Shown one piece after another: positions 21,101 through 32,400 of a stretch of DNA of 64,000 nucleotides. The notes under the pieces are model-generated. The model saw only the letters and a program-made list of their open reading frames with translations. It had not been told where the DNA came from and did no database searches. The stretch covers positions 4,269,551-4,333,550 of the forward strand of contig NW_004624801.1 of NCBI RefSeq assembly GCF_000247695.1, in the 5' to 3' direction. How positions within the stretch are numbered: position 1 is the first letter of the stretch; each line of letters begins with the position of its first letter. Made by a program: the position numbers and the translations under genes. The DNA is from Heterocephalus glaber. Taxonomy: Eukaryota > Chordata > Mammalia > Rodentia > Bathyergidae.

Positions 21101-24100
21101 ACAGCCTGACAGTGAGTGGTCCCTGGCCTCCATGGCTGCTGGGCTGGCTGCTCCCAAGTGCCAGGGCCTGTGGAGTGGTGGGATGTGCTCGTGGGACAGG
21201 GAAGTCAGAGCAGCGTCATGCAGTGCAAGGAAAGGCACATAAATAGCAGCAAAGTGGCTTCTGCATTTGCCTGTGGTGCAGCCTGGGAAAAAAGTTTCTT
21301 GTTGTTCAGCTGCCTCTTCGGTAAGTGGGGACAGCAGTGGTGACGCTTTCTGTAGAGGCTCTTTGAGGGCTAACATATGTGTGTGCTCCATGAGCTGTGG
21401 AGATGTTAGTTATCCACATCTGTTTGGGACTGAAGTTCCCCGGGGATGCTGGACTGGCTGAGGGGGGGGGCCTGCCCAGCACAACCAGACAGCTCAGAGG
21501 AGAAACCTCCTTCCAGTTTTCCCCTAGGAAGGGTATCGGGTGCTCAGGCTGGGATAACAATCTCTCTCTCTGCTCTGGCTTCCAGCCGGCACGGAGGCTG
21601 CTAAACATTAACTGATGGGAACACCCCCCATCTAGGGTCCAGCCCTTTGTGTGCCCACACTGGGCAGACACTGGCTCCATTCTGTCCCTGCAGGGCAGAG
21701 GAGGGGGGCCACCCTGCATCTGGCCTGATCCTTGAGCTACTCCTCTGGCTGGGCAGGGGTGAGCCACGCTGCCAGGGCCGCTCTTGTGTCAGTGGAGAGG
21801 TGCAGAGTGTCGCCTCTGACCTGAGCTCTTTTGGTCCCCAGTGGGTTCAAAGATGGGTGTGCCCTGCACCCTTCTGACCAAGGCCTGCAGTTTGAGAGTG
21901 GCTATAGGACAGCCAGGTTGAGAGGCTAAAAAACCAAGCAGACAAATAGACCATGGCAACAAGGAGGTTAAAACATACCAACCCAAGGACCAAGATGGGC
22001 AGTCTATTTTCCTTGCTTCCCACTCTGACCAGTCCTCCCCAGCAACCCTGCGTTCACCTCCAGCGGTGGCCCTGAAGGAGCCTGAGGCTCCAGGCCTGCT
22101 GCACTGAGGGCCCAGCCGGCCAGTGCAATGCCTCCTCCTTCCCCTAAGACCTGAGGCCCAGTGCTCAGTGGGGTGTGTTTGAGAGCGTGGCCGGGACAAC
22201 AGGGCTGTAGTATCTCTGCCCAGCCAAGGTGTGGCTGGGCCCAAGCAGCCAGAGCAGGGCCCCACCTCCTCTAAGACATTGGCTTGGGCTATGGACCTGC
22301 TTCCCACTGCTCTCTTGGTGATGGCTGTCATGGCCTGTGTGGCCCACCCTTGGGGAGGAGGCTCCCCTAGCCTGGTTCCTCTTGCTTCCTGTTTCCCATT
22401 GATGATGAGGGGGTCATTTTCCTCTGCTGATGTTGTCTTAGGCCCGAGGGTGGGAATCCCTGAGCAATGCAGCCCAGAGCTTACTACCAAGGCTTTGGCC
22501 CCTTGGTGGGCAGCAGGGACTAGGGGCTGCCCCAGCCCAGTTCTCCATGGGGAAGACTTGAGAGAGGGGACTCAGTCACCCTCTAGCTTGGACCACCATG
22601 AGGGGTCCTATGACAGCCTTCTTTAGGACTAGGAATTGTTCTGCGGGGCCTTCTGGAATTGGGCCAAGGTGGGCACTCCTGTAGCAAAGTGTCCTATTCT
22701 AGACCCGATTTGGGGGAAGCTGGAGTTGGGGTTTGGATTTATAAAGGGGCTGGTCAGGTGGCTTGTGGGCCTGGGGTCCCATGGCCCCAGTTCAGTTCTG
22801 GACAGGAACTAGGATGCCTTAGTTAGATAGTCCTTCCAGAGAGGGTTCATGGATATGCAGCGCTTAACACTGTGCCTGTGCACTGTGCAGCACATGTTAA
22901 GCTCTAGTGTTGGAAAACAGGATGGTTTCAGAGTTAAGTAAAGCCCAGCCTCCCTCCTCCTTCATCACAGCCCTTGGGTACCATCCCCACACAGCCATCT
23001 CCCCACGGACAGGCTCCTGCACAACTGTTAGGAGCTCCTTGCTCAGCCGCATTTGGGTGGGGCTGAAGCCAGACCCCCGGGAGGCCAAGGGGAAGAAAGG
23101 GCCCCTGGGGGTGGGGCCTCCAGGCTGGGGAAGAAGCTCCAAGATGAACCCCCAACTTGGTCCCCAAACCAGGCCTGCTGACCCTCCTCTCAGCTTTCCA
23201 GGTGGTGTTTGTCTGCAGGATTTAAATCAACGGACAATGTGTATAATCCCATAATTAGCATTTATCTGCTGACAGCCTAACACCACCCCCGTGCTCCTGG
23301 GGTCCTGTGGAGCCAGGCAGGGGCCTTCCAGGAGGCCTGTTGGGGGGGACCAGGCCTGCAGGGCAGGGGGTGAGCACGGGAGAGGAAAGAGGAGCCAAGG
23401 CAGGTGTGATGTGGGAGGCAGAAGGAACGAGGAGAGGAAGAGACCCCTGGTTCCCATTGAACAAAGACTTATGGCCTCAGGCCCGGATCTGGAGGACCCC
23501 ACCTTGCCAGGTCCTGGCTGGGTGCCCCTGTGCAGGCTGGAGGTCCTGCCTGGGTCTCTGTTTCTTCATCAGAAGATGGGAGGCGAAGCACCTGCTCCAC
23601 CTACGCCCAGAACTGTGGAAAGGATTAAGGGAGCTGATGTAAGGGGACCTGTGTCCACGCAAATGTGAGGCTGTTGTGAAAGATAAATAAAGCATAAGGT
23701 GACAGGTGCCAGAGCCAGAGACAGTGAGCGCTGGGGGCTCCCTGTAAACCAGGCCTCCGGGGGCTCCCTGGCCTTGTTGCCCTCAAAAGCTGTGCATGGT
23801 GGAAAATGACCAGGAGGAGCAAGGCGTGGTGGTGCACGCCTGTAACTGCAGCACTCAGGAGGGAGACTGAGGTAGGAGGATCACCACGAGTTCAAGCCCA
23901 GCCTGGGCTACATATCGAGACCCAGTCTCCAAAACAGAAAAAAGAAAATGACCAAGGGAGAGTGCAAGGACCCTTTACCTTGCTCCCTTAGCCATCTGTC
24001 CATCTTCTCCATCCCTTCCCAGATCCAGGAAAAACCACTTTCCATCCATCTATGATCCATTCTGGACATTTAATGTCATGAGATCATACCATATGGGTCC

Positions 24101-27100
24101 TTTATGTCTGGCTTCTTTCCCTTGGGGTCATGTCTTTGAGCTTTACCCACATTAGAGCTTGTATCAGAACTTCTTATCTTTTCAAGGCTGAATAATTCTC
24201 CATGGTGTGGATATACCACACATTGTTTAGCCATTCATCGGTTGATGGGCATTTGGGTTGTTTCCACTTTGAACTATTGTCCACAGTACTTCAAGGATAC
24301 AAGGATTCTTACCACTTAACCGCTGGATGGGTATGAGGAGAAGGTGCAGATCTGTTAAAAATGCACATTTGTGGGTCCACATTTCCAGACAGTCTGATTG
24401 TGTGAATCTGAGTGATGCCTGGGAATCTGCATTTTACAAGCACCACTCCCTGGGGGACTCTGATAAAGGCATCTGCAACCCCCTCAAGAGACATGCCCTG
24501 GAGCAGTGGTGGGGAACCTATGGCATTCGTACTGCAGAGGCTTCTTTGTATCATTGAAAGCTCTAAAAGGTTCGACATCACTGCCCTGGACTGTCTTTTA
24601 AGTCATGCCTCCTGTCATCCTGAGCCTCAGGGTCCTCAGTCCTGCAGCCAGTGGTTACACACCTGGGACATCAGCCAGGCATTGCTCTGTCCTGAGCAGG
24701 TGGCTGGGCCCTAGCTCTATGAGCTCAGTAGGTTGTATTCTGGGCTCCTCTATCCAGCCTTAACACTATGCCTGCCCTCCCTGGGTTGTGGCTACCCCAC
24801 CTTTACAGGGCAGGGGGACCCACCTTGGTGGGTACATTATTTTGCAAGGCAGCTATAACAAAGTCCCACAGGCCAGGTGGCTCAATAGAGATGTTTATAA
24901 TCTCATAGCAATGGTGGCCAGAAGTCTGAAATTAAGGTGGTTGCATGCATGGTCTGGTCCAGGCCCTCTCCTTAGCTTGCAGATGGCTGTCTTCTTATCT
25001 TCCCACATCACCTTCCCTTTGTGCCCCTCTGTGTCCAGCCTTCCCTTTCTGTATGGCACTGGTCATATTGGATCAAGGGCCAACCCCACTCTGGTATGAC
25101 CTCATCCTCATCCTCACTAGTTACCCCTACACCTACTGTACTTCCAAGTAAGGTCACCGACTAAGGCGCTGGAGTTAGGACTTCAGCATGCAAACCTGGG
25201 GTGGAAGGGGAAACAGAGTGCAGCCTCTCTACGTAGGCATTCATCCAGCCAGGCAGCATTTGTGACCTCACTCGTTCACTTGGAGAGGCAGGGGATGGTG
25301 GGTGGGTGGTGAGGAGCCTAGGTTCTGAAACCAAATCTTTGAATCGAACCAAATCTGTACTTCGCAGTGTGGCGTTTAGTGCATGACTTACCTGGTCTGA
25401 GTCTTCATCTACAGTCCAGTTATAGTAATAAGGGTGCCTAAGCCCGGCATGCTGGTGCATGTTTGTAAGCCCAGCACTGTGGGACACTGAGCCAGGAAGA
25501 TTGGAAGTTCAAGCCCAACCTGGGCAATTTAGCAACTTGACAAGATCCTATCTCAAAATAAATAAATTTAAAAAACTATAAAAGGGCTGGGGATATAGCT
25601 CACTGCAAAAGCCCTGGGTTCAATTCCCAATTTTGGGGGAAAAAAGTGCCCAGTCATAACTTGTCAGAAAACGCATGCCAACCCTTTGTGCAGTGCCTGG
25701 CATACTCAAAGCTCCCCATAAAAGGCAGCTTTATTCAGTAAATATCCCTTGAGCTATGCTATGTGCCAGCCAGGGTGACATTTAGAGGGAGCGCTGAAGA
25801 ACGCAGAGGAGGGTGCTAGAGTGGAGGCTGTCATGTGCCCTCGGGGCTCCCTGGGGAAGGGGGATGGTGGCTGCCTCAGCAGATGCCCTGTGAGTTCCTG
25901 ACCCAAGTTCTAGAGGTTTCTGCAGGGAGGACGGACGGTGAGACTCCACTCTCTCCAACTCCACACTTAGAGCCAAGAGCTACTGCCAGGTCTGCCTTTC
26001 ACCTCTTTGCCTCGCTTACCACCTTCTCTAGAATATTCTCCACTTTCACCTCGCCCAGCCACCTGCTGCTCATCCTTTTAGAATGAATGCTGGTGCTACC
26101 TCTTCCAGGGAGCCTTCTCACCTCACCTGGTATGGCTGGAGTAGGCGTCTCCACCTATGCACTTGCACTCCCCTGGTTATGAATGACCCAGGAGTGTCTG
26201 AAGGCAAGACACCTGGCCTCGGTCTTCTCGATGCTCAGCAAATGTGTAGACTGCTCTCCTTGGCACCACTCCCTACCCATCCCCCAGCTCAGCTCTGGTT
26301 CACCTGGTCAGGGGCACAAGGGCTCCATTGTGTGCCAGAGTGGACAGGTATGGGGGTGATGCTCTGGAGGGTGGAGTGGGAGCTGAGGCTCAGGCAGATG
26401 GCACGCAGACACAGCCCTCTTTCAGTGGAGATTGTGGCAGCTGTGCTGACAACTTGCTCATGCAGGAGCTTTCATATATCAACGAACGAGATGTCCAGGG
26501 TGCCATGAAACAGGCAGCGCCTGGAGGTCATGTGAAGGTGACTGTTGAGGGGTGGACATCAGTACATGCTGCTCACCCGCCCTAGCAATGACGGTCCCTC
26601 GAGGGCCCTGCCTGTATCCAGGGCCACACTGGTGAGAGCTGGTACGGCTAGTCAGGCTCCTGGTGCATCCCAGGGGACACATGCTGGGGGACTCAGGGCC
26701 AGTTTTTATCTTCAGTGGGGTCTGAAACTTGAGCAGGGCTCATGCTGCTGGCAGCCTGGGACAGGGACCAGATCCCAGAAGAGGCTTAGAGGGCACAGAG
26801 ACTGAGGCCCTGAGGAGGTGGCCAGTGGCTGGAGACAGGGAGGTTCTTGCCCTGCTCTTAGCTCACTGTGACCACCAGCCTTTGGCCAGCTGGGAGGGGG
26901 CCCAACTTGGTGGCCTTCTATCCCTACACAAAGCCTCCTGCCCAGCCTGTCCAGAGTCCTCCCCTCTAACTGTAGGCTTACCTACAATCTCAGCCGACTG
27001 GTTAAGACTTTTGCCTCCTGAAGCATCACCTCACCTGGAGAAGTGCAGATGGGCCTTCCCAGCTCCAGGGCCAGCAATGGGCAGAGATGTGTGCCCGCCC

Positions 27101-29445
27101 CAGGAGCCATGTAGTGAGGGAGAGGGGCTTGATCTCAGGACAGACACAGAATGCTCAGGGAAGCATGGTGGGTGTCCCGAGGTCATTTTCCTCCTGGGAC
27201 TGGACCTCCTAAATCCTGCAGAGGTCCTCCTGGGCCACTGAGGTCAGCTGCACTTCCAGGTTGTCCTCCTGCCACCTCACTGTCACCCTTGTCTGCCCCC
27301 TCCAAGCGGCTCCTCCCCCTGCTGCATTTGTTCACAAGCCCTGCCTTCCCTGCTGACCCAGGGAGAGAGCACAGCTACCATCTCTGCCCTCTTGGGCACT
27401 GGCCCACTGCTTGGCCCTGGTAGGACTCAGTTTACCTCCTTGCACAGTGTCTTATTGTTCAGGGCCTGTGAACGTCCAGGGATGCTGTGCACAGTGTATG
27501 TGGGCCTCCCTCGGATGATGGTGACTTCTGAGGGACCCGGCCACAGGCCCCTGAGGGAGCAGGGAGGGCTGAGAGGACATTCAGAGGAGGCACAGGTGCC
27601 AATCCAACATGTCAGGCCTCGACCCTGCAACTCCGTGCCTCGGTTTCCCCATCTAAGAATAATCATGAATTCACATTGCAGGGTTGTAAAGATCAGCTAT
27701 TGCTAGTGCACAGGGAGCGAAGGCTGCGCCCACCCTCAGAGAGAGGGACTGAGGGGGCCCACTGGGCTCTGATCAGCACCCTGGCCCCGGGGGAGCAGGT
27801 CCCGCTTCATCAGCAGGAAAGGCCAGTATGGTGCAGCAGGCCAGGGGAAAGGAGGACTGATGACCTTCTCTGTGGTGAGGATGGGACCAACACTCTCTCA
27901 ACTTGTCTTTTTTGTCCTTTTATCTTAGTTTTTAATTATGTCTTCTTGTTGTGTTGCTCTTTTATTTTATTTTATTTTAGGTACCGGGGATGGAACTCAG
28001 GACCTTGTGCTTGTGAGGCAGTGTTGCTCTTTTATTTTTACCATTCTAGACATGATGACAGAGTCTCGATGCAAGGAACTGGTGACCTTCCAGTCCCCAG
28101 CTCTACCCCTTCTCTCCCTCTTAACAGTCCCCAAGCTGGGAGGCTGAGGCAGGAGGATCACAAGTTTGAATTCAGCCTGGGCAACGTAGTGAAGTAGCAA
28201 GATTCAGTCTCAAAATACAAAATAGAAAGGGTAGGGATGTAACTCAGTGCGAAGGCCTTGGTTCAGTTCCCAGTACTGAGGAAGAGAGAGAAAGGGAGAG
28301 AGACTGAGGGCGGGGAGGGGAGGAAAGAAAAGAGCTCCCTAAGGAGAACCTCTGAGCACTTAGCAGGTGTTACACACATTGTCTCCTGGGTGTACACAGC
28401 CCTGCAGGGACACAATACTGCTGTCCCATCTGGCAGAGGGGGAGATCTAGGCTCAGGCAGGTCACAGTGCTTGAGAGGCAGGACTAGGATTCAGAGTCTG
28501 CCCTCACTGTCCTCTTTGGCCCCTGCTCCCCTCCTCCTACAACCCACAAACGCAAGCCCTTCCCTGAGTCTTTGAGTGTCTTCTGTCATTTCTGGGAGCA
28601 CCAACTTCCCCACCTGTCCCTAGGCTGGGACCCCCATGAAGATCCTGCCCCTTACTCTGCATTTCCACATGGAACCCAGAACAAACCTTGGCACTCTGCG
28701 GACATGGGCAGAGCAGGGTGGCCTCAGAGATCGTTCTAGAAAATGAGTCTGCAGGCTTTGAAGCCAGGTCCCAGCTTTTGAGCCCCAGGTCCTCCACTGG
28801 CTGCTGTGTGACCTGGACTCTGGACCCTGCGCTCCTTAGCTGTCCAGTAGCAGAAACAATTGCTTCAGGCAGTAAAGCCTTGCTGTTGTTTCTCTATCGG
28901 GGAATAGCTCGGCAGGTAAAGCGATGGACCGGCCTCTCAGGCTTGATGGGTTTGGGGCACCCCTTCAGCGCTCTCCGCTCCCTTGGGACTGCACCACCCT
29001 TACAGGGCCTGCGCTCAAGGCCAAGCATCTAGACCTGACTCCTGGGGAGTAGATGGGCACAGAAGTGAGCCCCGGGATCTGGGCACCCCAGGTGACTGTG
29101 GCCTTCCCTTGGGGACCTTTGCAGATGGTGGTTCTCATGGACCCAATGGAGGATCCTGATGACATTCTTCGGGCGCACCGCTCCCGGGAGAAGTCCTACC
29201 TGTTTGATGTGGCCTTTGACTTCACTTCCACCCAGGTGGGGAAGGACCTGGGCCTGGGACGTGAAAGAGCCCCTTGGCACCCTGTGGTCTACCTGGCAGG
29301 AGCACTCAGGGACCCTGCCATTGACCCTCACCTTCTCTTCAGAGTGTTCCTCACTTGGGGAGTCTGCACGTGCCTGCCTGGTACCTTCGCTTGTACACCT
29401 GTGTGGCGCGTACACTTGGCCTGCCTGGACATACTTGGGTTAGCG

Positions 29446-29486
<41 letters not shown>

Positions 29487-32400
29487 CACCTGCCTAGGAT
29501 GGCCACATGCAACACGCCATGGCTGGCCCATATCCAAGCTGGAGGCAGGAGATTGAAGTCCATCTGGTGTGGAGAGGGCAGCCAGAGGAATCTCAGGGAA
29601 GCTGACACTCTCCCATCTTCAGGATGATCCCAGGAGCAGATGTAATGCGTCCTTAGGGCTGGAGGCTAGGAGCCAGCTGCAGGGGGAAGTGTCTCAGGTA
29701 TCCTGAGCTCTCTTGCACCCTGGTGTCCCCCCATGGGGTGTAAGTGGAGACATCCCCTCCTACAGTTGCCACACCCTTCTCCCCAGCCTGGGGTTCCAGG
29801 GACAGGAAACTCTCCAGGGCCAGCATTGCCCGTAGGCATCTGTGCTCTGCCCAGCCTGTGTCCCAGGCCCTGGATGAGTCTCCTGTTCTCTGCAGGAGAT
29901 GGTGTACCAGGCCACCACCAAGGGCCTCATAGAAGGCGTCATCTCAGGCTACAATGCCACTGTCTTTGCCTATGGCCCTACAGGTGAGGCAGAAGCCCAG
30001 ACCAGAACACCCCTGTCGTCCCACCCTTAAGAACCAAGCCCCATTGTCCTCCACTGACCTCAGCTGGGCAGGAATCAAGGTTATGGGTGATCCAAACCTC
30101 AACCTTACCCAGGGCCCTCCAACTCCAAAATGCCATCCCCACCAACCCCTCTGCCCCTCACCACCAACCTGGCCATCTGGGGACCCAGCCTTGGGGACAG
30201 ACCAAGGGTTTCCAGGAGCACCTGCCCAGCAAGGCCTCACTCTGTTCCCCCATCACCCTGCTCTGCTCCAGGCTGTGGGAAAACTTACACCATGCTGGGT
30301 ACTGACCATGAGCCGGGCATCTACGTTCGGACCCTCAATGACCTCTTCCGTGCAATCGAAGAGACCAGCAATGACATGGAATATGAGGTGTCCATGTCCT
30401 ACCTGGAGGTGAGCCCCCACCCAGGCCCGAGTAAGAGGCACACAGGACAGGCCCACTTCCCTGAAGCTCATCACCGGGTGGTTTCCTGTGTGCTCATCAT
30501 GACTGCTCTCCCACAAGCATGTTGTTAGTCCCACCTTCCAAAAAAGGAGGCTCAGAGAGGTTAGGCAAGGAGATCCATGACACACAGTCAGTGAGTGATC
30601 AAGGATTCAGACTCAGGACCTGGTGGTTTTAAAGCCGAGCATGGCCTGTTGCCCCACACTCCAGAGTCACCTTGTCAGTGAGCACAGAGCTCCGTAGTCC
30701 TCCCACCCCGCTCTCCTCCTCAGTATGCTCCTGGTCCCGCTCCTAGAGCACACCTTGTCTGAACTGAGTGTGGAAGAGGCAGGAGACCTGGCCAGCAGGC
30801 AGGACTCCATCTGGCTCCTCTGGGAGCTGATCATCTCTCGGGTGACAGCCCAGGAGGAGCAGCGAGGTGGGGCTGCCAGCGGTGTTGACTAAGCCAGCAA
30901 GGCTCACCTTGCTGTGCGTGGGGAGCACTTGGAAGTAGCCTAAGGTTGCCTAGCACTGAGCAAGGCTTCCCGATCTGTTCCAGCCTTCGGTCTGGTCCCC
31001 ACACTGTGGCCAGCACCCAGTCTGCAAAGGAAGCCCTGCTTGTTTCTAGACCTTCCAGTAATGTCAGCTCTGGAGACGGGCATTTTTCTGTAGTTACTGA
31101 AAACTCCCACCAAAAAGCAGGGCCTTGCCCCAGCCAGGGAGTCTCTCGAGGAGTCTGGGGCCCAGAAAGCATAGGCCCCTGGCCCTTGCGTGCTTGCGGC
31201 GGGGGGGGGGGGGGGTTTTCCTTGCCTGGACCTCCTGACCTCAGCCTCCCTTCTCCACTCCCTCTCCAACTGGTCCCATCAGATCTACAATGAGATGATC
31301 CGGGACCTGCTGAACCCCACCCTGGGCTACCTGGAGCTGAGGGAGGACTCCAAAGGAGTGATCCAGGTTGCCGGAATCACTGAGGTCTCCACCATCAATG
31401 CCAACGAGGCAAGTCTGGTGTGGCTAGTCAGGGGCTGTGGAGGGGACACTCAAGAGGGAACAGGAAGTGGGGCACTAAAGCCAGGAAGCCACTGGTGCTC
31501 AGTGGGGGCTGGGACAAACAGAATCCTGAGTGGTAGCAAGAGGGGGACTCACACCTGCTGTCACAACCCAACCTCGCTGACCCTGGGGAGGCTGTGCAGG
31601 AGGCCCTCCTGCCAGGGAGCTGATGCACCTGCTCAGGCCCCTCAGGATGTGGACGCCAGGTCACCCCAGCTGCCCTTTCCCAGCCACGCAGATGCAGGCG
31701 CCCCCTCCCACCTGGCCTGGGCTCCTCCTCCTGCAGGATGTCTCCATTAGTCCCCAAGACCTCTGTCTCTCCTTTCTTTCCTCCCCCCTCCCTCTCAGGT
31801 CATGCAGTTGCTGATAAAGGGGAACCAGCAGAGGACCCAGGAGCCCACGGCTGCCAACCAGACGTCCTCGCGCTCCCATGCCGTGCTGCAGGTGGCTGTG
31901 CGCCAGCGCAGCCGGATCAAGAGTATCATGCAGGAGGTGCGGCTGGGCCGCCTGTTCATGATCGACCTGGCCGGCTCTGAGCGCGCCTCCCAGGTGAGGC
32001 TGGCTCTGGGGGACAGGGCAGGGCTGGCTGTCCCAGAGGGGAAGAGGGCCAGGGAAAGTGCTCTCCTAGGTGGGGCTGGCTTTCCAGGGCTGGGAGGGGA
32101 GAAGATCTGAGAGAGGTGGAAGGAAGAGCGAGGCCCAGGGTGAGTGGGCGTCCCAGAGGATGGCGGGTACAGATGGGCTGGCGCATCCTGGGAAGAGCCG
32201 AGAGGCTGCTTGGGGCGGGGGGAGGCCAGGAAGACAATGACTGGGGCCAGCTGAGGGGCTTGGTAGTGGGGAGAAAAGCCCCTGAGGGACCTGGGGAGAG
32301 CCTGGGAGAGGGCCCAGTCACATCACGGCCCTGTCACCGTTTCTCGAAGCGGCTTTGTTCCCCATCATGAACCCCTGCTTGCCTGAATCGGTGGCATTGG

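Larger units (their letters stand above)
20015..29124 (+). other. KIF19 intron 2, about 9.1 kb
   Basis: Donor gtatgt, acceptor tttgcag. Holds SINEs at 20662-20742, 23818-23948, 25438-25650, 27975-28021 and 28128-28285, an old L1 fragment (about 24030-24300) and an ERVL-MaLR-like LTR (24838-25205). 21.0-23.8 kb and 26.0-27.9 kb look unique or ancient. Open frames there (for example 21789-22490 on the minus strand and 26729-27241) show no domain and I do not call them genes. Confidence 0.65.

Noticed and set aside
21789..22490. 233-codon minus-strand open frame in KIF19 intron 2
   Set aside because: No domain or homologue recognised, no promoter or splice support; GC-rich chance frame.
28890..28960. 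tRNA-like phrase ggggaatagctcggcaggta
   Set aside because: Only an A-box-like stretch; no B box or cloverleaf, so neither a tRNA nor a SINE can be supported.
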